DNA of 48,243 nucleotides. Origin: an uncultured Clostridia bacterium. Its GTDB lineage: Bacteria; Bacillota; Clostridia; UBA1381. Below the pieces are notes generated by a model, which ran no database searches, was not told where the DNA came from, and saw only the letters and a list, made by a program, of their open reading frames with translations. The stretch lies in contig CAKSSN010000019.1 in assembly GCA_934489015.1 (NCBI GenBank), positions 1 through 48,243 of the forward strand, read 5' to 3'. Of this stretch, positions 32,284 to 42,000 are shown one piece after another; position 1 is the stretch's first letter, and every line of letters begins with the position of its first letter. Made by a program: the position numbers and the translations under genes.

Positions 32284-34809
32284 ATGAAACTAAAAAGAAC
32301 AGTTGCCGTATTCGGTGCGGCAGCGCTCGTTTTGTCAATGCTGCCGTCAGCGTTTGCGGCGGAGGAGTCAGTGCTCAGTGTACCCGGCGAGGGCATAACG
32401 GTTGAGGTTGAGGACCTGTTCGGGCTTGCTTCGGATGATTATAACAAAAAAATCGAAAACGAAAATGCAGGCGGCGGAGCGCTTTGGTGTATCGGCTGGG
32501 GCAAAAAAGAGGGCTCATATGAAGAAACGGCAAAAATTAATGTTACCGCAGGCGGTACGTATACGATACATATGCGCTCGTCAAAGGTTCAGTCAAATCT
32601 TTCAAAGACGGAGCTTTTCGTTGACGATGTATTGGTAATTGACAACACCGCTTCACCCGGCGGAGAAATGATCGGACTTGATAATAATTTTGACGGCACC
32701 AATGCCGGCAAGGTTTGCGAATTTTATAATCCGGATGTTACGCTTACCGCCGGAGAGCATACTGTAAAGCTTGTTTTCTCAAGGTCAGGAAATCCTCAGA
32801 GAAACGCCTGCACCTTAGATAATATAAAAATACTTCCGAATACGGCGCCTGTTAACACGTCGGGTGAAACCGTATTTGAAATAGAGGATTTTTATCCGGA
32901 AACGGTTCAGGCAGGTCTTTCGCCGAGCAGCGAAGCGAGCGGCGGTCAGTGGCTTGTGACAGGCTGGGATTCAAGGCTTGGAACTCATGAGAAAACAGTG
33001 AATATAAGCGAAAGCGGACTTTATAAAATGACCTTCCGTTCAAGCTGTAACAACGGCGCGAAAATCTTTGACACACCGGAGTTTTTCGTTGACGATAAGC
33101 TTATGACCTCGGCGTACAGCAGCTCATCATATCTGCCTAAGCGGATTATAACCGGAGATGCCGAATATAACAGCCTTAACGAATATAACTGCGCGGCTTT
33201 TCTTTCGGCTGGCGAGCATAAAATAAAGCTTATCTCAAAGCTTGAAAGCAATACATCAAGGCACGCGGTGTCGTATGACAATATAAAATTTGAAAGAATT
33301 AACGCAGGCGTTGTAAATTCAGATAAGGCGAGATTTGAAGCGGAGGATTTGTTTTCATTCAGAACAGGTGACACGGTTTCGCTGACGGAGCAGAACGAAA
33401 AAGCAAGCGGAGGCGCTTATGTAAGCAGAACGTATTCAAATCCCGACTATGCAAACGAATTTAAAAATACCATTGTAATTACCGAATCGGGCAATTACAA
33501 GGTAAAGCTTGCCGCAAACGGATACAGCAAATTCGTATCAAACAATACGCTGAAGCTTGATGGGGAAACGTTAATAAACGCAAAATCAACACAAGGCACG
33601 AGTCTTGGCTATAACGGCGCGGACAGCAGCGCTTTTCCGATGACGGAATTTTCGGGCAGAGAGATTTATCTTAAAGCCGGAGAGCATAGCCTGGAATATA
33701 TACCGGAGCTCGATGAAAACAATAAGCAGCATAAATTTATTGTCGATTACATAGAGCTTGAAAAGTCTGTTCCGGCGGCAATTTCTCTTCCGGAGAGCGG
33801 AATTAAAACAGTTGAATATGAGGAAATTGCCAAGTGGGGAAGCGCATATCTTACAGACAGTGAAGCGGCGTCCGGAGGCAAATATGTTGTTATGGCGGAA
33901 TATATGTCCGACTTAATATCGGATTTTGCATTGCTTAATGCGCCTAAAGACGGTTTTTACGATGTTCATTTCCTTGCAAACTCAAATGAACAGAGTTTTT
34001 CGGGTATAATAATGTCAATTGACGATCAAACCGTTGTAAATAACGACAGCGTAAATCCGACTCAGAATACAAAAACCACACTTACCTCATTCGGAAATTG
34101 CGTTTTAAGAGATTACAGCGCAAGAGTATATCTTACGGCAGGGGATCATAATCTTTCGATTATGTACAAAAAGGGCTATAATCAGGGAGGCGGATATTAT
34201 CGCCATGCAATAGCTGCCGACTGTCTGACATTTGAATATGCCGGATCGCCGATAGATTATGAATTTACCTCAAACCTCGATACAATGCTTCCGTTTGTGA
34301 TAAACGACGGGATTAATGCCGGAGATGAAATTAAGGTTTATGCCGGCTCAAACGAAATACAAAACGGCGACGTTTATCAGATTACATACAGCTCATCGAA
34401 TGAGGGCGTGATGACCGTTGACGGAAACGGAGTTTTGACGCCTGTCGGCAGAGGTTATTCGGATATAAGCGTTGTTGTTTGCGCCGCAGATAAAACCGCC
34501 GCAAAATTTTCAAAGAGATTATATGTAACCGATTACGAAAAAGGTACAATTCATATTGAAAATGTAAGGTATGAAAACGGAAAGGTAACGTTTGACGCGG
34601 TTGACGATGACTTTTTCGAAACTGCCGCAAAGGCAGTTGCCGCAGGCTACAGCGGCGGAAAGCTTACGGATATAAAAGTTATTGATATAACAGACCGCTC
34701 CGAGAGCGGCTACAGCGCAGCCTTAAGCGGTGCGGACAGCGTAAAGGTTTTCGTGTTTGACAGCCTTAGCAGCCTTAAGCCTCTTTGGGTGGCAACGGAA
34801 GCGGAATAA
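32284..34809 (+). CDS. Secreted protein with four CBM6/35-like modules, an Ig-like and a C-terminal domain
   Basis: 841 residues with a signal peptide (LKRTVAVFGAAALVLSMLPSAFA). Four similar beta-sandwich modules follow at about 38-184, 195-340, 347-494 and 506-653. Each has a VEVEDL/FEIEDF/FEAEDL/VEYEEI start, an ASGG turn, a central YxxxxRS-type strand, LxAGEH near the end and a closing D-n-I strand, the plan of CBM6/CBM35-type carbohydrate-binding folds. Then comes a Big_2-like domain (about 658-750, ITYSSSNEGVMTVDGNGVLTPVGRG) and a C-terminal domain seen in many clostridial cell-surface proteins (YSGGKLTDIKVIDI). No catalytic domain and no SLH repeat were recognised. AGGAGG precedes the ATG. 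A binding or scaffolding role is an inference. Confidence 0.75.
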   Translation: MKLKRTVAVFGAAALVLSMLPSAFAAEESVLSVPGEGITVEVEDLFGLASDDYNKKIENENAGGGALWCIGWGKKEGSYEETAKINVTAGGTYTIHMRSSKVQSNLSKTELFVDDVLVIDNTASPGGEMIGLDNNFDGTNAGKVCEFYNPDVTLTAGEHTVKLVFSRSGNPQRNACTLDNIKILPNTAPVNTSGETVFEIEDFYPETVQAGLSPSSEASGGQWLVTGWDSRLGTHEKTVNISESGLYKMTFRSSCNNGAKIFDTPEFFVDDKLMTSAYSSSSYLPKRIITGDAEYNSLNEYNCAAFLSAGEHKIKLISKLESNTSRHAVSYDNIKFERINAGVVNSDKARFEAEDLFSFRTGDTVSLTEQNEKASGGAYVSRTYSNPDYANEFKNTIVITESGNYKVKLAANGYSKFVSNNTLKLDGETLINAKSTQGTSLGYNGADSSAFPMTEFSGREIYLKAGEHSLEYIPELDENNKQHKFIVDYIELEKSVPAAISLPESGIKTVEYEEIAKWGSAYLTDSEAASGGKYVVMAEYMSDLISDFALLNAPKDGFYDVHFLANSNEQSFSGIIMSIDDQTVVNNDSVNPTQNTKTTLTSFGNCVLRDYSARVYLTAGDHNLSIMYKKGYNQGGGYYRHAIAADCLTFEYAGSPIDYEFTSNLDTMLPFVINDGINAGDEIKVYAGSNEIQNGDVYQITYSSSNEGVMTVDGNGVLTPVGRGYSDISVVVCAADKTAAKFSKRLYVTDYEKGTIHIENVRYENGKVTFDAVDDDFFETAAKAVAAGYSGGKLTDIKVIDITDRSESGYSAALSGADSVKVFVFDSLSSLKPLWVATEAE

Positions 34810-34857
34810 AAAAAGCTTTTGGCACAAAACATTCAAATTACGAATTTAAATTGCGTA

Positions 34858-35010
34858 GTGTAGCTTTACACGCAGCGCAGCGTAGCTTTACGCGCAGTGT
34901 AGCTTTACGCGCAGTGTAGCTTTACACGCAGCGTAGCTTTACGCAAGACACGGCTTCACACGGGGCGCGGATTTGCGCGCAGCTTTACGCGCAGCGCAGC
35001 TTTTCGCGGC
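34858..35010. repeat. 17-bp tandem repeats, each a mini-hairpin
   Basis: Four exactly phased 17-mers (34880-34896, 34897-34913, 34914-34930, 34931-34947) and one more at 34858-34874 fit G(T/C)GTAGCTTTAC(A/G)CGCA. Within a unit GTGTA pairs with TACAC, or GCGTA with TACGC; in one unit a T-G wobble is kept. Decayed copies continue to about 35010 (AGCTTTACGCGCAGC at 34981). Confidence 0.75.
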
Positions 35011-35020
35011 GCCCCGAAGC

Positions 35021-35040
35021 TGCCGCCTTTAAAGGCGGCA
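35021..35040. other. Perfect 20-bp palindrome
   Basis: TGCCGCCTTT followed directly by its complement AAAGGCGGCA. It lies after the 17-bp repeats and could be the terminator stem of the upstream CBM gene, although no T-run follows. No gene is found between 34810 and 35124. Confidence 0.5.
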
Positions 35041-35068
35041 AAGTAACAGGTTAACGTTTAACAAACAC

Positions 35069-35101
35069 AATTTGCATGGAGTTCATGCAAATTTATATGA
35101 T
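35069..35101 (+). promoter_or_regulatory. Promoter with overlapping TTTGCATG/CATGCAAA operator
   Basis: The inverted repeat AATTTGCATG (35069-35078) / CATGCAAATT (35084-35093) is perfect with a 5-bp centre and overlaps a promoter TTGCAT (35072-35077), 18 bp, TATGAT (35096-35101). This is the probable control site for the operon from 35125 to beyond the window end. Confidence 0.5.
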
Positions 35102-35124
35102 ATACTTCATATTTGGGAGAGGCT

Positions 35125-37830
35125 ATGAAAAAAGTATTTTTACTGCTAATAATGATTATTTCAGCATCTTTAACATCTGCCGCAGTATACGCCGAAAGCA
35201 TAACGGAGCTTTTTAGCGAGAGGAGCGCAGGCGTTTTTGAGGAAGCTGAGGATGTTGAGTTTACCGCTGTTTTCGATAATGCCTCACAGGGCAGGATAAT
35301 AGCGGAAATCCGTAATATAAACGGTAATGTTATCAAGGTGGAGAGCTTTGATACGGGTGCAGAGGATAAAAGGGTAAATTTGAATTTCGGTAAATTTTCT
35401 GCAGGGTGGTACAGCTTTTATTTGTATGACGGTAAGGGCAATACAATATATGATAGGTATGCCGCATTTGTTGTAACAAAGCCGTTTTCAAAGCGCTTCG
35501 AGGGCGATACGCCTTTTGCGCTTGACGGCGGTGTGGCAGAATACACGAGTGATATTAAAAGAATAGAAAAATATGCTAATGCATACAGACTGATGGGTAT
35601 AAAAACGGTGCGCGAGCGTACATATTACGGTCAGGACTACAGCGGCGCCGATACATCTCTTGACAGAGCCTGTCAGGCATATGCAAAGCACGGAATAGAT
35701 ATATTATCGGTATGGAGTAAGGCGAACCGCGACTATTCGGATCTTGATCTCAGAGAGGTTTACAGCTGGCAAAAGGACGCAGCAAGCCGATTTTCGCAGA
35801 ATGTTACCTCATGGGAAATTGTAAATGAAGCGGATATAATCAATTCCATGCCGACAGATTATTATGCGTCGATTTTAAAGGCAGGAGCTATCGGCGCTTA
35901 TGACGGCAATCCCGACTGTAAAAAGAGCTTTGGCTCTGTTTGCAGCGTGAGCGGAGATTATCCGGAGGTTTTGCTCCAAAACGACGTTATGAAATATATA
36001 GATACATTTAACGTACATTCGCACCGGGAGGGTTCATCCGTTTTCAGCTATCGGTCTTTTCCCGATACGCTGAGCAAAAAGAGCAGAATTTTGTCAACCG
36101 TTTACGGCGGCAAGCCCGTATGGGTAACGGAAGCAGGTCTTAGAATGCAATACGGCTCGGACGGAATAATAACAAGCGGCGGCATGAAAACGCAGGCGGC
36201 GTATGCTGTGACATCCGCAATGGAATCTATTGAAGCGTCGGGAGTCGGTCAGCATTTTTATTTTCTCGGCAGACATTATGTTGAAAACAATCGCGAATAC
36301 GGAATTTTCAGCGAAAACGATATGCCGTATCCGGCTGTAAGCACGCTTTCGGAGCTTTCCTATTATCTGGGAAAGGGAGAGTATCTCGGAAAACTGAGAG
36401 AGCTTACGGGCGGCGCGCACGGATATGTTTTTGATACAGGCAGCGCAAATGCGGTTGTGCTTTATAATACTAAGGATGAGTATACAAATGTTCAGATAGA
36501 TACTTCCGAAAGCGCGCTTGTTGTTGATCTTCTCGGCGGCGCGGCGGTGAAAAAGCCAAATCCCGTTCACAATAAAATAAATGTAAGGGTGGGATTAAAT
36601 CCTATTATAGTTGTTTTAAACGACGAATTGCCGAGTGTGCGCTATTACGCGTCGGGATATAGCCATACGGACGAGATTGAACAAATTTCAGACAGCGAAA
36701 GAATTGTTATTCAGACCGTATTTGACGGCGCGGATATTAAAGAGAGCAAATATATACTTGAGCAGGGCGGAAAATATAACGTATCGGTAAAGGTTTATAA
36801 CTTATCAAGCTCGCACGTCGGAGGAATGCTGCGCTATGACTCTACCGAACAGATAAGTCCGAGCATATCTGCAAGCCGCTTTTCGGTGCAGCCGAACGGC
36901 TGCGCGGAATACAAGATAACACTTAGCGTTTCGGATAGCGCTACTCCTTTATCGGACGGGTATTTTATGGTGAGCGGATATACCTCAGCAAGAGAGAATA
37001 TAACCAAGTCGGTCAGCTCCTTTAAAATCAGCAAAAGCAATATAGAGAGCTTTATAAGCGAATACAAAAAAATATCCGATTTTAATAATGCGGCTAAATG
37101 GACAAGAAATTCAAGTACATCGTCCTTTACAAAGCATGCGTCAAGTGACGGAATAACCTTTTCATGCAATTTCGGCTCTTCCGAGACGCTCGGCTGGTGC
37201 TATCCGTATTTTTATGTAAACGCTTCCGGTGCGGCTGCGGCAAAAGATGACGGTACAGGCTTTGACGCGTCGGGCTATGACGGAATATATTTTGAAGCAA
37301 AAACGAGTACTTCCGATAAAACAAGCTTTAATATTTATATAAATGATGTGCTTTCAAGCGCCGGTGAGGTCTGCATAGACAAAACAAAATGCTATATTCC
37401 TTTCGGCGATTTGCCCGATAAAACTGTAAATAAAATAGCAATCGGGTTTACAAAAGCCTGCTCCGGCAGCATAAGCTATACAATATCGGATGTTGGTTTT
37501 TATAAGATGAGCACACAGACTGCCGGGTCGCCGAAAATAAAAATCAATACCCAAGACAAGGCGGTATATAACAGCGGCACCGTGCCGAAGAAAATAACGG
37601 CGGACATAGGCGATGGGCTTGATGATATAAGCGTTTATGTAAACAATGAGTATTGGAGCGAATTCAGTCTTTCGGAAGACGGCGTGACTGTTGATTTAAA
37701 AAATATCGGTGCGGGGGATAAGTGTATTATTGTCAGTGGGATGGATAAATTCGGCCGCGCCGTATGGGATATGAAAAATATTTATATAAGCAAAAGCGGT
37801 GAGTACAGCATAAGCAAAAATGTTTATTAA
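35125..37830 (+). CDS. Secreted clan GH-A glycoside hydrolase, family unclear
   Basis: 901 residues. Signal peptide MKKVFLLLIMIISASLTSAAVYA; a beta-sandwich at about 25-120 (ERSAGVFEEAEDVEF...FSAGWYSFYLYD); then a TIM-barrel from about 140 to 430. The barrel shows the clan GH-A pair: acid/base E235 in SWEIVNEAD after strand 4 and nucleophile E336 in VWVTEAG after strand 7, about 100 residues apart. A beta-domain (about 430-500), an NPCBM/Ig-like domain and a C-terminal beta-sandwich (about 660-780, FDASGYDGIYFEAKTSTSDKTSFNIYI) follow. It resembles GH39 and other cellulase-fold enzymes but fits no family that I recognise. Ribosome site GGGAGAGG. It is paralogous to the protein at 39087. First gene of the operon. 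Confidence 0.75.
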   Translation: MKKVFLLLIMIISASLTSAAVYAESITELFSERSAGVFEEAEDVEFTAVFDNASQGRIIAEIRNINGNVIKVESFDTGAEDKRVNLNFGKFSAGWYSFYLYDGKGNTIYDRYAAFVVTKPFSKRFEGDTPFALDGGVAEYTSDIKRIEKYANAYRLMGIKTVRERTYYGQDYSGADTSLDRACQAYAKHGIDILSVWSKANRDYSDLDLREVYSWQKDAASRFSQNVTSWEIVNEADIINSMPTDYYASILKAGAIGAYDGNPDCKKSFGSVCSVSGDYPEVLLQNDVMKYIDTFNVHSHREGSSVFSYRSFPDTLSKKSRILSTVYGGKPVWVTEAGLRMQYGSDGIITSGGMKTQAAYAVTSAMESIEASGVGQHFYFLGRHYVENNREYGIFSENDMPYPAVSTLSELSYYLGKGEYLGKLRELTGGAHGYVFDTGSANAVVLYNTKDEYTNVQIDTSESALVVDLLGGAAVKKPNPVHNKINVRVGLNPIIVVLNDELPSVRYYASGYSHTDEIEQISDSERIVIQTVFDGADIKESKYILEQGGKYNVSVKVYNLSSSHVGGMLRYDSTEQISPSISASRFSVQPNGCAEYKITLSVSDSATPLSDGYFMVSGYTSARENITKSVSSFKISKSNIESFISEYKKISDFNNAAKWTRNSSTSSFTKHASSDGITFSCNFGSSETLGWCYPYFYVNASGAAAAKDDGTGFDASGYDGIYFEAKTSTSDKTSFNIYINDVLSSAGEVCIDKTKCYIPFGDLPDKTVNKIAIGFTKACSGSISYTISDVGFYKMSTQTAGSPKIKINTQDKAVYNSGTVPKKITADIGDGLDDISVYVNNEYWSEFSLSEDGVTVDLKNIGAGDKCIIVSGMDKFGRAVWDMKNIYISKSGEYSISKNVY

Positions 37831-37851
37831 CCGACGGAAAGGATTGATTTT

Positions 37852-39069
37852 ATGAGCTTAAAAAAACTGATGGTGTTATGTGCCGCGTGCGCTTTAAGCG
37901 TTTCGTGCGTTGGGGCTGAAGAATATTCGGAAGCCCTGCGCGAGCTGCAAACAGCGCCTGAGACGGAAGAGGTCTATGCTGCTTCGGAGGGTGACGAAAG
38001 CACACAATATTTGTATACGATTAACCCGAAATGCAGCAACACGATTGAATTTGAGGATTTCTTTGACGATTATTTTGAATATTTTAAGGATTTTAACGAG
38101 ATAGGCGAAAACGAGCTTGCAAGCGGCGGCAAATATTTAAAGGTGGGCTGGGGACCGTCATCTATGGATGTGTGGCGGCTTGAAATAAAGCTCGACGTTA
38201 AGGAAGAGGGCGATTATTTCGTTGCTCTTACGGCAAACAGCGCCGACGGCGCAAACACGCAGGTTATAAGCGCATGGGAGCTTTTAATAAACGGCGAGCA
38301 GATATATACAATATCGTCCGCTCACGAAAAGGCTCGGTGGTCATCGGGCAGCTCCTCGTTTGAAATGGCGGATTATACCGGAATAAGCGTGCATTTGAGC
38401 GAGGGAGAAAATACGGTTGTGTTTTCCGCTCCGATATCGACATCGGGAGGTAACGTTGTTAAATTTTACGCCGATTGCCTGGAGCTGTATCAGAAAAGAG
38501 ATATTGACGGCGTGCTGCTAACCGCTCCGGAATATGCCGTAAAGGGCGATATGATAAGCTTTGATATAACGGATCTTTCCGGAAATGAAATAGGCGCGAG
38601 AGATTATGACGCATTAACCTTAGAAACCGACACTCCGGAATACATTAAAATCGAAAACAATGCTGCCTATGCAATAAACAGCGGAGTCGGCAGGGTAAGT
38701 ATTAAATTAACAAGCGCAGAGAAGGAATTTTCTCAAACGGCAGAAATTAAAATTGCAATGATGAACGGATTATATGTTAAATCCGCGCAGCGAGAGGACG
38801 ACGCCGTAAAATTCACCGTTTACGCCGTTAAGTCCTACGGCGGCGGAGGCAATGCGCTGCTTGGAGCATATTTAAAGACGTCCGGCGGCAGACTCGGGCT
38901 TTTTGACTCGTTTACATCCGTAAAGCTCGATAAGCTTGAAGCAGGAGAGGAAAAGGAATATGAGGCGCGCCCAAAAAGCGGATTTAAGGCTGAAACGCCG
39001 ATTAAAATGTTTTTCTATGACGGCTCTATAACAACATACCGCGTTGCCGGAGCGGTATCCGGTATATAA
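37852..39069 (+). CDS. Secreted CBM6/35-like carbohydrate-binding protein
   Basis: 405 residues. Signal peptide MSLKKLMVLCAACALSVSC...A; the cysteine could be a weak lipobox, but the residue at -3 is atypical. A CBM-like module lies at about 42-203 (TIEFEDFFDDYFEYF, ELASGGKYLKVGWG, LSEGENTVVFSA, FYADCLELYQ). An Ig-like segment at about 210-300 (AYAINSGVGRVSIKL) and a C-terminal domain (AYLKTSGGRLGLFDSF...) as in the four-module protein follow. AAAGGA lies ahead of the ATG, 21 bp after the GH-A gene. No catalytic residues are recognisable. It probably binds the same glycan as its neighbour enzyme. Confidence 0.7.
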   Translation: MSLKKLMVLCAACALSVSCVGAEEYSEALRELQTAPETEEVYAASEGDESTQYLYTINPKCSNTIEFEDFFDDYFEYFKDFNEIGENELASGGKYLKVGWGPSSMDVWRLEIKLDVKEEGDYFVALTANSADGANTQVISAWELLINGEQIYTISSAHEKARWSSGSSSFEMADYTGISVHLSEGENTVVFSAPISTSGGNVVKFYADCLELYQKRDIDGVLLTAPEYAVKGDMISFDITDLSGNEIGARDYDALTLETDTPEYIKIENNAAYAINSGVGRVSIKLTSAEKEFSQTAEIKIAMMNGLYVKSAQREDDAVKFTVYAVKSYGGGGNALLGAYLKTSGGRLGLFDSFTSVKLDKLEAGEEKEYEARPKSGFKAETPIKMFFYDGSITTYRVAGAVSGI

Positions 39070-39086
39070 GTAAAGGAGGGAAATGC

Positions 39087-42000
39087 ATGAGAAGAAAGCA
39101 ATGCTTTATCTGTGCGCTTGTGTTTATAATTTTTACGGTTATATCCGGCATCGTATTTGCCGAGGATGACAAGCTTGTAATAAAAATAGAAGCGGAAAAT
39201 TACGAAAGCGGCTCTGCAATTTTCTATGACAGCAGCAGTCCGCTTGCAAGTGGAGGAAAATTTATATCATCGTGGCACGAGCCGCAAAAGAACGAAAATT
39301 ATTTGTATACTTATACATTTACCGCTCCGCAAAAGGGCACATATAAAATGGACGGCATTTTCAATGAGCTCAATCAGTCGTTTACAACAGACATTTCGTT
39401 TTATGTAAATGATCCCGACAACTCGGTGTCGAGCTGGTCAAAGGGCGACAGAGTGGGCAGTCTGTATATGTATAAAATGAGCGGAGGCAACGTAAAGCTC
39501 AACAAAGGCGTAAACACGCTTTATATGAAAATTAACGGCTCGGATTTAAATGCGAGCGGCGCTATTACGGTATATATTGACTGCTTTACCTTTACAAAAG
39601 AGGCAAACGTTCCGTTTTCGCTTGAAAAGGTAAGTCTTGCGGATACGTCCGCAGGCGTTTTTGAGGAAAATAACCCTGTCAGACTGATGTTTGACTATAC
39701 CGCACCGACTCCCGAAGCGTGCAGCTACAGCATTAATATTACGGATTTTTGGAACAGAAATGTATTGAATGAAATAATCACGGTAAAAAAGGGTGTTGAA
39801 AGCTACACTCTTTCGCTCGGAACATTTCCGATAGGGTGGTACAGAATAAGACTTAAGGACCTGCAATCAGACTCGGAGCTTGGCGATTATCTTGCATTTT
39901 CGGTGGTTGTGAGCTATTCAAAGCGCGGAAATATTTCCGACAGCTCAATTGCTGCAGACAGCGATATTGCATGGAACGGCAACATAAGCAAGCTAAAAAA
40001 CTATAAAAAGGATTATCATGACATGGCTAAGCTCTGCGGAATAAAATGGCTCCGTACAAGAACTGCCGGCAAGTATTCAAGTCAAAGCAACATGGACTAC
40101 GGATATATGATGAAAGAGCGCGGATTAAATCAGCTTGCGCTCACGGCTGTTTCAACAATGGGCGATCAGAGCGCAACGCAGGATTTGTTTACATACGGCT
40201 ATGACCTATGGAAGCAGCACGCGCAGTGGTACGGAGATACGCTCGGAGCTTTGGAGGTTGTCAATGAAGCGGATTTATCATCTAATGCGTCGCTCGGCTC
40301 GGCGGAGCGCTATGCGGCTTATTATAAGGCTGCCGCAATAGGCATTTCCGATGCGGAAAACAAAATTTATCAGACAATGACTCCTACCGCGTCTTCCGGT
40401 GGAATATGGAATGATTTATTATACCGCAATGACGTTTTAAAATATACCGATATACAAAATTATCATGCTCATGAAGGGGTAGCGCTCAGAACAAAGCAGA
40501 TTAAGGAAAAGCAGATTGCGTATTCCGACAGCAAACTGCCAATCTGGCTTACGGAAGCAGGCTATACTCAGATTACAAAAGAAGGCGACGTTCTTTCTCT
40601 CGATCAGATGAAAACGGCGTCAGAGCAGCTTATTAAGCGCGCTATGGATTCTCTTTCAAACGGAGCGACAAAGCATTTTTGGTTTTTGCTCACGCCTTAT
40701 ATAGAAAACGGCGGAAACTATTCAAGCCATCATCCGTCGGGTATGCCTTACCCTATGTATTCGGTGCTTTCAAACCTCACATATCAGCTCGGCGAGGGGA
40801 GATATATAGGAGTTGCGGACGTTCCTGCCGGAATGACGGGGCATATGTTCAGTGACGGCTTGGGAAATGATGTAATGGTTCTCTACAGCGACTCGGAAAA
40901 CTATGCGGTTATAAAGGCGGATAAGGTCAGATATTCCGATATAACAGGCTATGAACAAATAAAAACGGCTGATGAAAACGGAGAAATACGCATTTTTGCC
41001 GGAAGCGAGCCGGTGTTTGTAAAATTTTTCGGCAAAGCGCCCGAAAGCGTATATTTCCCGAAAACCATAGAAGAAAAGCTTCAAAGAAAAACATTTACTC
41101 CGGCGGAGAGAATTGTTATTCAGCAGCTTTGGAGCAACGATATAACCTCCGCGCAGGTTGCGCACGAAAACGGCTATCAGCTAAAAACTGGCGAGGAATA
41201 TGAGGTGTCGCTGAAGCTTTACAATTTCAATGATGAAAAGATGTCGGGAGTCTTAAAGTGCTCCGCCGACAATCAGATAGTATGGGACAGCGCAGATAAA
41301 AGCTTTGAAATTGAGCCGTGGGGAACACAGGATTTAACCTATACATTTAAAATAGACGAAAATGCAGAGGGCGGAACGGACGGAAATATACGCTTTTGGG
41401 GTACAACCGACAGCGGTGATGAGGTTTCCTCTTCTGTTGCATATTTTAGAATTGTTCAGGACGGCAGAGTTATTGCGCCGGATAAGAGAGTGAATTTTGA
41501 AAACGGCTCTGCGGAAAACAGATGGGACCTTGCAAATATTGCCGAAACGGGCAACGCAAAAATGTCATCTGACGGAGAAAACGCCATATTTAAGGTGAAG
41601 CTTCCCGGAAACAAGTGGTTTTTCCCGTTCTTTCATATTACGGACGAAGAAAGAGAAGCGCTGGGGAGTGCGCAGGGCTTTGTTTTTGACGCTAAGGCTT
41701 CGGGACATACGGGGAACACAAGGCTTCAGATGTTTGTTTACATGAAAGACGGCAGACAGTATTACAGCAGCAGCGTCGGCTTTAAATTTGAGGATATGGA
41801 AAAGGATTATGTATGCTGCATTTTCCCGTATACTCAGTTTAACCTGTATTCGTCGCCTCTCGGGAATGTGGAAATCAGAAATTTTGATGTAGACTCAATC
41901 AGCCATATATCTGTCGGATTTTCGGGTTCTGCCATTGATGTGCCGGAATACAGATTTAAAAATTTTGGATATTTTTATTCCGATCTCAAATCGGAGCAGC

